Source of the DNA: an uncultured Desulfobacterales bacterium
Lineage (GTDB): Bacteria; Desulfobacterota; Desulfobacteria; Desulfobacterales; JAHEIW01
DNA length: 64,000 nt
Assembly (NCBI GenBank): GCA_947259495.1
Contig: CAMYLV010000025.1
Span: forward strand, 48,398-112,397
Direction: 5' to 3'
Under the pieces are notes generated by a model. The model was not told the DNA's origin, did no database searches, and worked only from the letters and a program-made list of their open reading frames with translations. Positions 11,753-21,182 of this stretch are shown here, in pieces. Each line of letters starts with the position of its first letter. The first letter of the stretch is position 1. The position numbers and the translations under genes are program-made.

Positions 11753-11786
11753 GTTGCCGGTGTGGTCGTTTGGCCACACCGGCAAC
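11753..11786 (+). promoter_or_regulatory. Perfect intercistronic hairpin after the binding-protein gene
   Basis: GTTGCCGGTGTGG (11753-11765) and CCACACCGGCAAC (11774-11786) form a perfect 13-bp stem with an 8-base loop, 6 bp after the binding-protein stop. No T run follows, so it is more likely an mRNA-stabilising or partial attenuation hairpin that raises binding-protein yield over the permease, as known for other ABC operons. Confidence 0.7.
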
Positions 11787-11795
11787 AAAACTCGA

Positions 11796-13664
11796 ATGCC
11801 GAAACTCGAAAAAGGAATTCTTTTGGGTTTTTATTTTGTTCAGTTTCTAACCGGACTATCGGATGCATCTGCTCTGTTTCTGGTTGCCTGCGGGCTTTCT
11901 TTGATTTTCGGTGTTTTACGAATCGTTAACCTGGCCCACGGTTCCTTCTACATGGTGGGCGCCTACCTCGCCTATTATTTAATCGCTAATTTTCCTCAGG
12001 GGGCTTTTTTCTTTTGGGCCGGCATTTTGTTGGCGGCATTAACTGTCGGAACAATCGGCATCGTAATTGAAACTCTGCTGCTGAGACGGCTTTATTATGC
12101 GCCGGAGCTGTTTATTTTGTTTGCCACCTTCGGCATCGTTTTAATTTTCCAAGACCTGTCCCGCTGGTTCTTCGGAGCCGAGGATATTCTCGGGCAGCAG
12201 GCGCCGGGACTAGCCGGCAGCATTGATATCATGGGAGTTTTACTTCCGCAATATGATGTTGTCCTAATTGTTATTGCACCGCTGATCCTCGTTGGGCTCT
12301 GGTTTTTTTTATATCGAACCCGCTGGGGCATTCTGGTGCGGGCGGCTACTGAAGATCGAGAGATGTCGGATGCCCTGGGAGTAAATCAAAGCCGGTTGTT
12401 TACCGGCGTATTTTTTTTGGGTTCCTGTCTGGCGGGGTTGGGGGGTGCAATTCAGCTTCCCAAAGGAGGAGCCAATCTTCTTATGGATTTAAACATCATC
12501 GCAGCTGCTTTTGTTGTCGTGGTGGTTGGTGGAATGGGCAGTATTCCCGGTGCCTATCTGGCAGCGGTAATTATCGGTGAACTGAGCGCATTTGGTGTTC
12601 TCATATTTCCTCAAAGCACTTTAGTTTTGATGTTTCTGCTAATGGCCGTGGTGCTGGTGATGCGTCCCCATGGCCTGCTGGGCAATGCTGAGCCCGAGGT
12701 ACAAGGCGCAGCGAAGATGTCCACTGCGACGCTGAAGCCGGCATCAAAGAAATTAAAATTATTGGGCCTGGCGCTTTTGATCCTCCTATTTATGATGCCT
12801 GTATTTGTGGGTTCCTTCGGCTTGGTGCTGATGACTGAAATTGCCCTTTTTGCACTGGCCAGCATGAGCCTGTATTTTATCATGGGACCCGGCGGGATGG
12901 TGTCCTTCGGGCATGCGGCCTTTTTCGGCGGTGGCGCCTATGCCGCTGCTCTGACGGTGCACTATATGCAAACGCCGATGGAACTGGCCATTCTTTTAGC
13001 GCCCCTGTTAGTAGGGCTAGTGGCCCTGATAATCGGATGGTTTTGCGTGCGGCTGTCGGGCGTTTATCTGGCGATGCTCACTCTGGCATGTGCTCAGATT
13101 TGCTGGTCGATTGTGTTTCAATGGGGGAAATTTACCGGCGGTGATGACGGGATTCTCGGCATCTGGCCTTCGGCCTGGGCCAGCGATAAGACCGTGTTCT
13201 ACTATCTGACCTTGATTCTGTGCATCGGCGGTATTATGGCGCTGCGCCATTTTATTTTCGCCCCCTTTGGCTATACGCTGCGCGCCTGTCGTGATTCGTC
13301 GTTGCGGGTTGATTCGATCGGGATCAACCGGCACAGGCACCAATGGTTTGCTTTTACCCTGGCGGGAACTTTCGCCGGGTTCGCCGGCGGAATTTATGTT
13401 TTTTCTAAGGGGAATGTGTTTCCGGACGTAATGGCCATCCCGCGTTCATTTGATTTTCTATTTATGATTCTGCTGGGAGGCATTGAAACCTTATTTGGAC
13501 CGATTGCCGGTTCGGCCGCCTTTACCTGGCTGCATGACCAAATCGCACGGATTGATTATTGGCAGTTAATTTTAGGTTGTATTTTTATCCTTTTGGTCAT
13601 TGCTTTTCCTGATGGGATTGCCGGGTCCATTCATACTCGATTGGGCAGGTATTTTGAAGATTAA
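11796..13664 (+). CDS. livHM: Fused LivH-LivM branched-chain amino acid permease
   Basis: 622 residues from ATG 11796; upstream in-frame starts lie inside the hairpin at 11753-11786. Residues about 1-300 are LivH-like (GLSLIFGVLRIVNLAHGSFYM and VVVVGGMGSIPGAYLAA). After a linker of about 25 residues, residues about 325-622 are LivM-like (MVSFGHAAFFGGGAYAAA, VRLSGVYLAMLTLACAQI, GGDDGILGI and LGGIETLFGPIAGSAAF). The two permease halves, usually separate genes, thus form one chain with 14 or more predicted membrane helices. The order binding protein - permease - LivG - LivF supports a complete importer. No strong ribosome site was seen, consistent with a start somewhat further downstream or coupling. 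Confidence 0.88.
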   Translation: MPKLEKGILLGFYFVQFLTGLSDASALFLVACGLSLIFGVLRIVNLAHGSFYMVGAYLAYYLIANFPQGAFFFWAGILLAALTVGTIGIVIETLLLRRLYYAPELFILFATFGIVLIFQDLSRWFFGAEDILGQQAPGLAGSIDIMGVLLPQYDVVLIVIAPLILVGLWFFLYRTRWGILVRAATEDREMSDALGVNQSRLFTGVFFLGSCLAGLGGAIQLPKGGANLLMDLNIIAAAFVVVVVGGMGSIPGAYLAAVIIGELSAFGVLIFPQSTLVLMFLLMAVVLVMRPHGLLGNAEPEVQGAAKMSTATLKPASKKLKLLGLALLILLFMMPVFVGSFGLVLMTEIALFALASMSLYFIMGPGGMVSFGHAAFFGGGAYAAALTVHYMQTPMELAILLAPLLVGLVALIIGWFCVRLSGVYLAMLTLACAQICWSIVFQWGKFTGGDDGILGIWPSAWASDKTVFYYLTLILCIGGIMALRHFIFAPFGYTLRACRDSSLRVDSIGINRHRHQWFAFTLAGTFAGFAGGIYVFSKGNVFPDVMAIPRSFDFLFMILLGGIETLFGPIAGSAAFTWLHDQIARIDYWQLILGCIFILLVIAFPDGIAGSIHTRLGRYFED

Positions 13665-13690
13665 CCGGATTAGAATTCATCAAATATTTT

Positions 13691-13798
13691 AATTTACCAC
13701 AGAGAACACGGAGATCACAGAGATTGAATTCTGCGAGTTGTCGAGACACCAATTTATAATTTTTTCTGTGTGCTCTATGAACTCTATGGTGAAATTTT
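13691..13798. repeat. ACCACAGAG-type palindromic repeat between livHM and livG
   Basis: AATTTACCACAGAGAACACGG and GATCACAGAG are mirrored by CTGTGTGCTCTATGAACTC and TATGGTGAAATTT about 45 bp later. It occupies most of the 167-bp gap inside the liv operon. No coding content. Confidence 0.6.
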
Positions 13799-13831
13799 TA
13801 CAAGAAAGTAAAACTGAAGCAAAAAAAAGTC

Positions 13832-14581
13832 ATGGCAATTATACTAAAGGTTCAAAATCTGCATAAGGCTTTTGGCGGTCTCAGAGCCGTTGTTGATGTG
13901 AGTTTTCAGCTGGAAGCCGGGCAGTTAATGGCCATGATCGGGCCCAACGGGGCCGGTAAATCAACCTGTTTCAATTTAATCAACGGCCAATTAAATCCGG
14001 ATCAAGGCAGCATCTTCATTATGGGACAAAAGGTGAACGGGGAAAAACCCCGAGATGTCTGGAAACTGGGCGTGGGGAGGACCTTCCAGATAACATCAAC
14101 TTTTCCGTCAATGACAGTGTTGGAAAATGTCCAAATGTCACTTCTATCGCATAACCGAAGAACAAAATCTCTTCTCACAAACGTCAGCCGACTTTATGTA
14201 GCCGAAGCGATGGCGTTAATCGATCTGGTGGGCATTGCAGATCAAGCCCATCGCTCCTGTGGTGTTCTTGCTTACGGCGACCTCAAACGGGTGGAACTGG
14301 CCGTTGCATTGGCCAATCAACCTAAACTGCTGCTGATGGACGAGCCCACAGCCGGGATGGGGCCGGCTGAACGCCAGGGTTTAATGAAGCTGACTGAATC
14401 GATTGTGCATACTCGCGAAATGGGTGTTTTATTTACCGAGCATGATATGAAGGTGGTTTTTGACTACGCAAATCGGGTCATTGTTCTGAATCGCGGTAAA
14501 ATGATAGCTGCAGGCCCGCCGGATGAAGTTCAAAAAAATAATGAAGTCAAAAAAATTTATCTCGGGACCGCATCCTCATAA
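13832..14581 (+). CDS. livG: Branched-chain amino acid ABC transporter ATP-binding protein LivG
   Basis: 249 residues with Walker A GPNGAGKS near residue 36, a LivG-type GVGRTFQ strand and the Walker B segment LLLMDEPTAGMGP. The signature loop is unusual: LAYGDLKRVELAVAL replaces the common LSYGEQR form. LivG proteins are one of two unlike ATPases powering Liv importers at the cytoplasmic face. It lies between the fused permease and livF in the first liv cluster. Confidence 0.92.
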   Translation: MAIILKVQNLHKAFGGLRAVVDVSFQLEAGQLMAMIGPNGAGKSTCFNLINGQLNPDQGSIFIMGQKVNGEKPRDVWKLGVGRTFQITSTFPSMTVLENVQMSLLSHNRRTKSLLTNVSRLYVAEAMALIDLVGIADQAHRSCGVLAYGDLKRVELAVALANQPKLLLMDEPTAGMGPAERQGLMKLTESIVHTREMGVLFTEHDMKVVFDYANRVIVLNRGKMIAAGPPDEVQKNNEVKKIYLGTASS

Positions 14582-14629
14582 TGCTTATGAATTTGAAACG
14601 CTCAATTTAGGTTATCTTTAGAATTCACA

Positions 14630-15349
14630 ATGGAACATAACATTCAGGACATCATACTTAATGTTGAGTCTCTCAACACTTATTACGGAAAGGCTCAGAT
14701 TCTTTTTGATTTAGCGCTCCATGTCTACTGCGGGGAAGTTGTCGTATTGCTCGGTCGTAATGGCGCCGGTAAGACAACTGTTTTAAAAAGTATCATGGGA
14801 ATGATTTCATCAAAAAGTGGACGGGTGTTTTTCAAAGGAAAATCGATTGATAAATTGCCGCCCTATAAATGCTGTGCTCTGGGTCTGGGCTATGTACCCC
14901 AGGATCGTAGGATATTTAAAGGCCTTACGGTTCTTGAAAATCTGGAAGTAGGTCGGCAGCCGCCTTCAGAGGGGTATGGAGAGTGGACCCCTGCCCGCTT
15001 ACTTGAGCTCTTCCCAAATCTGGCAGAAAGGCGCAATCACCTGGCTGGAATGCTCAGTGGTGGAGAGCAACAAATGCTAACCATTGCCCGAACCTTGATG
15101 GGCAATCCGGAGCTGATCATTCTTGATGAGCCAACAGAGGGCTTAGCGCCGGTTATTGTTAATCATCTGTTGACAACCATCCAGAGATTAAAATCTGAAG
15201 GGATCTCCATTCTGATGGCGGAACAGAACCTGAATTTCGCCCGATCTATCAGTGATCGTGCTTGTATTGTTTATCAGGGGCAGATTCGGTACCAGAGTCC
15301 TATCGCTGAGCTTTCGCAGGCGGCCTACGAAAAATACTGCGCACTTTAG
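14630..15349 (+). CDS. livF: Branched-chain amino acid ABC transporter ATP-binding protein LivF
   Basis: 239 residues. Walker A GRNGAGKTT near residue 40, the LivF marker LGYVPQDRRIFKGLTVLENLEVG, signature MLSGGEQQMLTIAR, and Walker B LIILDEPTEGLAP. It is the partner ATPase of LivG and closes the first liv cluster. The gap to livG is 48 bp. After it, the downstream gene putA runs toward it on the opposite strand. Confidence 0.93.
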   Translation: MEHNIQDIILNVESLNTYYGKAQILFDLALHVYCGEVVVLLGRNGAGKTTVLKSIMGMISSKSGRVFFKGKSIDKLPPYKCCALGLGYVPQDRRIFKGLTVLENLEVGRQPPSEGYGEWTPARLLELFPNLAERRNHLAGMLSGGEQQMLTIARTLMGNPELIILDEPTEGLAPVIVNHLLTTIQRLKSEGISILMAEQNLNFARSISDRACIVYQGQIRYQSPIAELSQAAYEKYCAL

Positions 15350-15354
15350 TGGCA

Positions 15355-15660
15355 AAGGGCATGGGGCATAGGGCATGGCGCAAGAATTTGAATGACAGCA
15401 GGCGTGGCAAATTCATCTCAGGGATTCGGGGTTCTTTCATTTCAAATTTGTCCTGCCCGCGAAAGCGGGAATCCAGAAATGTTCATTTGGGTTTGGATCC
15501 CCGCATGCGCGGGGACTATGGCTGGATACCCGCTCCCATCTTAACGGGGACTAGTGCTGCGCGTGCCAGAAGACAGAGGACAGAAAACAGAGAACAGAAA
15601 ACAGAAGTCAGAATAGCTGTTTCATCTTCCGGGATTAACCAGCTGTCTTCTGACACCTGA
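15355..15660. repeat. Spacer of short repeats and REP-like palindromes
   Basis: The gap between convergent livF and putA holds iterated GGGCATGG(G) units, the palindromes CCCGC-GAAA-GCGGG (15456-15469) and CCCCGC-ATGC-GCGGGG (15499-15514) in a CGGGAATCC..GGATCCCCGC context, and iterated GACAGA/AACAGA units. This composition is typical of spacer repeats in these bacteria. No gene is supported. Confidence 0.6.
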
Positions 15661-15700
15661 CACCATAACGAATTGTCCGAAACAATCGACCGGCGCTGCA

Positions 15701-18700
15701 TCACGGACCTTCCCACTCCTGAGCTCGTTCACCGAGATTGCCGTAGCGGTGATAGGTATGACAGATGCTCTGCTGGCGGTAGTATTGCAAAAGTTCAATG
15801 CGACCTTCCATTATCACCGGGTTGCGGGCGATATAAAAGCCGGTTTTTGCGGCGGCTTTAAACAGTTCCGGCGGCACCCGATCGGGTGCGGCAAAGCGGA
15901 TGCGATCAATTGCGGGAATTTTGCTGATCAGATCCGCATCTGTTTCCCTTAAGACGGGGTGCTCACCGACCAGCCGACGGCCTTCTGCTGCAAGTAAAAA
16001 TTGGGTAACCGCGTTGTGTAATTTTTTGGGCGCACTGATCATCAATCGGCATCCGGTTATTTGTGCCGCCGCAATGCGGGCCAGGGTTTCAAACAGGCTA
16101 TCCTCTGCATGTAAGCGGACCACCACTCTGCCAACCGGCAGATACCGCAGGATATTATCCTGCCCCCGCAGATGGAAATAATCTATTGCCTGTGAAAACT
16201 CCTGTTCCACCTGATGCAGATAGCTTTTTATGGCTTGCACGGTTTTACGGATATCGGATTCAATACCCTCAAATTCTCCCCGATCGATTTTTTGTTGCCA
16301 CTGCTGTGCCAGATGCAGCAGGGGGTGCGATTTCTGAAGCTGGCCAACCGTTGGCATTTCCGTCTCTTCAAAGTGCATAAATTGGGCAACGTATTTGGGC
16401 CCACCGGCTTTTAGCCCGGCTCCCAAAGCTGATTTTCCTGTGCCCCCGAAGGGCTGACGCAGCGTCACCGCACCGGTGGTTCCCCGGTTGATGTACAGGT
16501 TGCCCGCCTTGACACCTTCTTTCCAGCGGGTCTGCTCCCGGGGATCCAGGCTTTCCAAACCGGAGGTAAGGCCATAGCCGGTTTGGTTGACCACCTCGAT
16601 GGCGTGATTCAAATCTTCAGCCCGCATCACCCCCAGCAGCGGACCAAAAAATTCTACCCTGTGGGTGCGGCTGCCCGGTTGAACGTCCCATTTAACTCCC
16701 GGTGTCCACATGTACGGATTGCCGTCAACATTTTCAGGTTTCAAGGCCCAGGTTTCGCCAGGCTCAAGATGGGTCAAAGCTTTTTTCAAATCACCCCGGG
16801 GCGGGCGTATCAGGGGCCCCATTTTGTTCTCAAAGTCCCAGGCGGGGCCCGTGCGGTAGCTGCAGGCAGCGTCGATCAGCTGATTTTTAAAATGCGGATC
16901 GTCATAAACTTCTTTTTCAAGAATCAGCAATGATGTGGCCGAGCATTTTTGACCGCTGTTGCCAAAGGCCGAGTAGATAACATCACCGATGGCCTGATCC
17001 CGATCCGACATGGCGGTGACGATGGTGGCATTTTTACCGCCGGTTTCGGCGGCCAGGAAAACATCCGGTCGCTGCTTCAATATGCTTAAGCCGGTGGCTG
17101 TCCCGCCGGTTAGAATAATGAAATCCACATCCGGGTGAGTGATCAAGCGACTGCCTGTCGTCTCACCGGAGCAGGGCAAAAACTGCAATGCTTTTTTGGA
17201 TACCCCGGCCCGCCAGAAGCATTGACACAGTTCCCAGGCCACCAGCACCGCCTCGGTTGACGGTTTAAAGATAACGGTGTTGCCGGCTGCCAGTGATGCG
17301 ACGATGCCCCCGCAGGGAATGGCAATCGGAAAATTCCATGGTGATAGCACCACCCCGACACCTTGGCCGCGACAGCGGATAGTCTGGATATTGGCAAAGA
17401 CGCTGGCCGACCGGGGATAGTACTCGGCAAAATCAATGGCTTCGGAAACCTCAACATCGGATTCGGTAAACACCTTGCCGGTATCAGCGGCGGCCGCGCC
17501 GATCAAGTCACCGCGGGCTTTGCGGATCTGCATGGCCACTTTCGAAAAAACCTGTTGGCGTTCCTTAAAACTGTTGCGGCGCCATCCGTCCGGATCGCTT
17601 TTGGCAATGGCTACGGCCCGATCTACATCGGCTGCAGCGCCCAGGGCAAATCGGGCCGCTTTGACATTGGCGTTGATTTGCGACGGATCCCGGCTATCAC
17701 CGAGTTCGCGATCGGCAAAAGTTTCTTCGCCGTCGATGACCAGTGGGATGTCAAAGGGCGGGTCCTCGGAACGCTTTTTCCATTTTTGGCGGATGCTCTC
17801 GGCCCATTTTCGGTTGGCTGCCAGGGACCAATCGGTGTTGGGTTCGTTTTTAAATTCCGAAGTAAAGTTGAGATCCTTTGAGGTCGTAAACGTTTCGTTG
17901 AGCCGGTTTTGTTTGCGGTGGGGTATCTGACCGACGTCGCTTTTTTGGCGGACAGAGTCGGCGAACCGGTCGGCAAGAACCTGCCAGTTACTGGATCGGG
18001 TGTAAAGCTGGCTGATGTGGCGCAAAAAATTTTGCGGCCCGGAATTTTCATCCAGGCGTCGAATCAGATAGGCAATGGCATTGATGAATTGCGCCCGGGT
18101 CGCAACCGGCGCATACAGTACGATTTCCTGACCGGTTTCTTGAATGGCCCGGCGCACATGATCGGCCATGCCTTCGAGCATCTCAAATGAGAAATACGGC
18201 AACACCTGATTTTGTTTGGCTGTCAGATAGGCATAGGCCAGTTCAAATAGATTATGGGAGGCGATTCCCAGGCGCACGGCCTGTATATTTTCGGGCTGCA
18301 TGCCAAAATCGAGCATGCGCTTGTAATTGGCATCGGTGGCCAGTTTGTTGTCATAGGGCGCCAGGGGCCAGTCAAAAATAGCGGCCTCGACTTTCTCCAT
18401 CTCCAGGTTCGCGCCTTTAACGATGCGGATTTTTACCGGGCTCCCACCGGCATCCACGCGTTGACGGGCCCAGCCCGCAATTTTTTGCAGCATGCCGTAG
18501 GAGTCCGGTAAATACGCCTGCAGCGCCATTCCGGCAAAATAGGACTTAAATTCCGGTTGATCCAGTGTTTGCATAAAAGCGGCGGCAGTAATGGGCAGGT
18601 CCCGGTAGGACTCCATGTCAAGGTTGACAAATTTAGGCGCCTGGCTGCCGTCAGTCCCGGTGAATTGGTGCCTTGCAGCCGTGCGGTACAATTCGGCGAG

Positions 18701-19309
18701 CCGCGCGCTGATAATGTTCACCGAATGGTCAAATGCCAGCGGATGAATCTGGGAGTAGATGGTTGAAATTTTAACCGAGATATATTCTATGTTAGGATTT
18801 TTCAAATCATCGAGATAGCGCTGAAGTTGCGTGCGGGCTTCTTCTTCTCCCAGCACCGCTTCCCCCAGGTGGTTGATGTTGATGCGCACCTTTTGCGCTT
18901 TTCTTTTTTGCAAATACCTCTGCAATGCATCGATTTCACCGGGAATGATCGCATGGCTGCTGTCTGTCCGCATTTTTGCGATCATTTTCGGAACCGTGAC
19001 ATCCGGAATAAACCGTGTGGCATATTGAAAAATATGCATCAGCAGGCGTTCAAACGGTGAAAAAAAGGCGGGAATACCATATTCGGCCAGCAGATAGCCT
19101 ATTTGATCGGCAACCCGATGCGGGTTGATGGACCGAAAGCATTGATCGATCAGTTTGGTGAGCAGAATTTTATCTTTTGGATTTTCCAGCAGACGGGCCA
19201 GTTGACGGTACCGTTTTTTTTCCTGCGGCTGCAGTAAATCATTGGCCCGTTTTTGCCAGGTTTCGGCCAGGGCGATAGCCGCTTTGATGATGTTTTCGTT
19301 ATCAGGCAT
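15701..19309 (-). CDS. putA: Bifunctional proline dehydrogenase / pyrroline-5-carboxylate dehydrogenase
   Basis: 1202 residues. It oxidises proline to pyrroline-5-carboxylate with FAD, then to glutamate with NAD. The FAD proline dehydrogenase barrel covers about residues 100-430, with VKGANLEMEKVEAA and the closing YLIRRLDENSGPQNFL near residue 414. The aldehyde dehydrogenase domain covers about 480-1000, with Glu755 (AAETGGKN) and the nucleophile Cys789 (SGQKCSA). About 190 further residues form an aldehyde-dehydrogenase-like C-terminal domain known from long PutA types. The N-terminal ribbon-helix-helix repressor domain of enteric PutA is absent, so it should not autoregulate. Flanking Liv transporters suggest coupling to amino acid uptake. 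Confidence 0.95.
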   Translation of the reverse strand: MPDNENIIKAAIALAETWQKRANDLLQPQEKKRYRQLARLLENPKDKILLTKLIDQCFRSINPHRVADQIGYLLAEYGIPAFFSPFERLLMHIFQYATRFIPDVTVPKMIAKMRTDSSHAIIPGEIDALQRYLQKRKAQKVRININHLGEAVLGEEEARTQLQRYLDDLKNPNIEYISVKISTIYSQIHPLAFDHSVNIISARLAELYRTAARHQFTGTDGSQAPKFVNLDMESYRDLPITAAAFMQTLDQPEFKSYFAGMALQAYLPDSYGMLQKIAGWARQRVDAGGSPVKIRIVKGANLEMEKVEAAIFDWPLAPYDNKLATDANYKRMLDFGMQPENIQAVRLGIASHNLFELAYAYLTAKQNQVLPYFSFEMLEGMADHVRRAIQETGQEIVLYAPVATRAQFINAIAYLIRRLDENSGPQNFLRHISQLYTRSSNWQVLADRFADSVRQKSDVGQIPHRKQNRLNETFTTSKDLNFTSEFKNEPNTDWSLAANRKWAESIRQKWKKRSEDPPFDIPLVIDGEETFADRELGDSRDPSQINANVKAARFALGAAADVDRAVAIAKSDPDGWRRNSFKERQQVFSKVAMQIRKARGDLIGAAAADTGKVFTESDVEVSEAIDFAEYYPRSASVFANIQTIRCRGQGVGVVLSPWNFPIAIPCGGIVASLAAGNTVIFKPSTEAVLVAWELCQCFWRAGVSKKALQFLPCSGETTGSRLITHPDVDFIILTGGTATGLSILKQRPDVFLAAETGGKNATIVTAMSDRDQAIGDVIYSAFGNSGQKCSATSLLILEKEVYDDPHFKNQLIDAACSYRTGPAWDFENKMGPLIRPPRGDLKKALTHLEPGETWALKPENVDGNPYMWTPGVKWDVQPGSRTHRVEFFGPLLGVMRAEDLNHAIEVVNQTGYGLTSGLESLDPREQTRWKEGVKAGNLYINRGTTGAVTLRQPFGGTGKSALGAGLKAGGPKYVAQFMHFEETEMPTVGQLQKSHPLLHLAQQWQQKIDRGEFEGIESDIRKTVQAIKSYLHQVEQEFSQAIDYFHLRGQDNILRYLPVGRVVVRLHAEDSLFETLARIAAAQITGCRLMISAPKKLHNAVTQFLLAAEGRRLVGEHPVLRETDADLISKIPAIDRIRFAAPDRVPPELFKAAAKTGFYIARNPVIMEGRIELLQYYRQQSICHTYHRYGNLGERAQEWEGP

Positions 19310-19650
19310 TATTTTTTAAGCAATATATGGATTATCCGTAATATTTATCATAGCAGCCCTTGCGAGGCAGAATTAACGTAATGCATGCACACTCAGTTGT
19401 CACGATGTGCTCGTTATTAGATGCCTGTCTCCTAAACGCAAAGTGCATAGCGCAACGCTTTTTTGACAACCACTATAAACGGAAATATAAATGGAGACGA
19501 TGCGACAGAGGGACAGTTACAGTGGCAGGTGATGAGTCGAGTTGCAGGATTTGTAGGAAATGTTGTGCTTTCCTTTTTTATTGTCCTCGGACGGTTTGGC
19601 GAGCAGGCGAGTTTTTAATTACTTGAACATCCACCCTATGCGCTATGCCA
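19310..19650. other. Intergenic region with a truncated hairpin repeat
   Basis: 341 bp upstream of putA and downstream of the second livF. No gene with a ribosome site and family resemblance was found. A partial repeat lies at 19452-19480. The rest has no structure I recognise; the putA promoter should be near 19310-19360. Confidence 0.4.
19452..19480 (-). repeat. 5' fragment of the GGTTGTC hairpin repeat family
   Basis: On the minus strand, GTTTATAGTGGTTGTCAAAAAAGCGTTG matches the left edge (TATAGTGGTTGTC) of the copies at 61739 and 37769. The right arm is not present, so the copy is truncated. Confidence 0.6.
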
Positions 19651-20361
19651 CTACTCACCCAGATAAGCCTCGCGAACCATTTCGTTTTTTTCCAGGTTTT
19701 CGGCGGTATCGCTAAGCACCACCGAACCCGATTGCAACACATAGCCGCGGCTGGCGACCTGCAGCGCTAGCCTCGCGTTCTGTTCGACCAGTAAGATGGT
19801 CGTTCCAGCATCGTGCAGCTGGCGAATGGTAGCAAAGATATCATCGACCAGCACCGGTGCCAGCCCCATGGAAGGTTCGTCCAGCAGCAGTACTTTTGGA
19901 TTGGTCATAAGCGCGCGGCCCATGGCCAGCATCTGCTGCTCGCCGCCGCTGAGGGTGCCGGCTACCTGTTTGCTGCGCTCTTTGAGCCGCGGGAAGAGTT
20001 CCAGAACCCGATTCAGGTTCTTTTTGTTCTTCTGACTGTTGGTGCAGATGAAGGCGCCCATGTCCAGATTTTCCATGACCGTCAGGGTCCCGAAAATACG
20101 GCGGCCCTCGGGAACCTGGACCACACCTTTTTCGACGATTTTATGGGGCCGCAGCTGGGTGAGCTCCTCATCGTTCAAGCGGATCGATCCTTTGCGGGGC
20201 TTCAGCAGGCCGCTGGTGGTTTTGAGCATGGTGCTCTTGCCTGCACCGTTGGCGCCGATGATGGTCACAACCTCGCCCTCTTCGACGTTGACCGAAACGT
20301 CTTTGAGCGCATGGATGAGCCCGTAATAGGTATGGATTCCTTCAACTTCAAGCATTGCCAT
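19651..20361 (-). CDS. livF: Branched-chain amino acid ABC transporter ATP-binding protein LivF (second system)
   Basis: 236 residues with Walker A GANGAGKS, LivF-type VVQVPEGRRIFGTLTVMENLDMGA, signature TLSGGEQQMLAMGRALM and Walker B VLLLDEPSMGLAPVL. It is the last gene of the second liv cluster, 26 bp after livG, with GGGAGG before the start. It is not a close copy of the LivF at 14630, so the two clusters are distinct transporters and not a recent duplication. Confidence 0.94.
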   Translation of the reverse strand: MAMLEVEGIHTYYGLIHALKDVSVNVEEGEVVTIIGANGAGKSTMLKTTSGLLKPRKGSIRLNDEELTQLRPHKIVEKGVVQVPEGRRIFGTLTVMENLDMGAFICTNSQKNKKNLNRVLELFPRLKERSKQVAGTLSGGEQQMLAMGRALMTNPKVLLLDEPSMGLAPVLVDDIFATIRQLHDAGTTILLVEQNARLALQVASRGYVLQSGSVVLSDTAENLEKNEMVREAYLGE

Positions 20362-20387
20362 GGTAAACTTTCCTCCCGATATCTAAT

Positions 20388-21173
20388 CTAAGCGGCGGCA
20401 TCAGCAGCGCTCGCTCCGGTTCCTAAATAGGCCTCGATCACTTTCGGGTTCTTTTGAATTTCCGCCGGTGTGCCCTCGGCGATTTTTTCACCATAATCTA
20501 TGACGGTGACAGTTTCAGAAATGCCCATGACCACTTTCATTTGATGTTCGATTAAAATAATCGTGATGCCGAGCTCATCCCGCAAGTTCTGAATAAAGTC
20601 CATCATCTCACGGGTTTCCCGGGGGTTCATACCGGCGGCGGGCTCATCCAGCAACAAAATTTTTGGATCGGTGGCCAGCGCGCGAGCAATTTCCAGCCGC
20701 CGCTGCTCGCCGTAGGGCAAATTTTTGGCCAGCTGCTCTCCTTTGCCGCCCAGATTGACAAAGCGTAGCAGGCGGCTGCTTTCTTCATCGGCCTTTTGCT
20801 CTTCTTTGCGGGTGCCCGGGGTTCCGATGACGATTCCGAGGAAACGTGCTTTGAGATGGGAGTGGAGGCCTACCAGAATGTTTTCCATGGCCGTTAGAGC
20901 GGGAAACAGGCGAATATTTTGATAGGTTCGTGCAACCCCCAGGCGCACGATCTGATCGGGCAGCAGCCCCACCAGAGCGTGGCCCATCAGGTCGATTTCG
21001 CCCAATTCGGGTTTGTAAAAGCCCGTGATGCAATTGAACAGGGTGGTTTTACCGGCTCCGTTGGGTCCGATGATGCTGTGGATACTGTTTTCTTTGACGT
21101 TCAGATCCAGATTGTCGATGGCAACCAGACCGCCAAACTGTTTGGTGAGTCTTTTTGTTGTCAGAATTGCCAT
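20388..21173 (-). CDS. livG: Branched-chain amino acid ABC transporter ATP-binding protein LivG (second system)
   Basis: 261 residues with Walker A GPNGAGKTT, VARTYQNIRLFPALTAMENI, signature NLPYGEQRRLEIARAL, Walker B ILLLDEPAAGMNP and the LivG-type EHQMKVVMGISE switch region. The ribosome site AGGAGG precedes the ATG. It follows livM by 9 bp and precedes livF, in the standard Liv order. The C-terminal alanine-rich tail is unremarkable. Confidence 0.95.
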   Translation of the reverse strand: MAILTTKRLTKQFGGLVAIDNLDLNVKENSIHSIIGPNGAGKTTLFNCITGFYKPELGEIDLMGHALVGLLPDQIVRLGVARTYQNIRLFPALTAMENILVGLHSHLKARFLGIVIGTPGTRKEEQKADEESSRLLRFVNLGGKGEQLAKNLPYGEQRRLEIARALATDPKILLLDEPAAGMNPRETREMMDFIQNLRDELGITIILIEHQMKVVMGISETVTVIDYGEKIAEGTPAEIQKNPKVIEAYLGTGASAADAAA

Positions 21174-21182
21174 GTTTTCCTC

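Noticed and set aside
11754-11795. TTG at 11754 as start of the fused permease
   Set aside because: It lies inside a perfect hairpin, has no ribosome site and adds residues not seen in LivH.
15701-19309. Several plus-strand frames of 60-170 codons
   Set aside because: They are shadows of the GC-rich putA coding sequence on the opposite strand; none has motifs.
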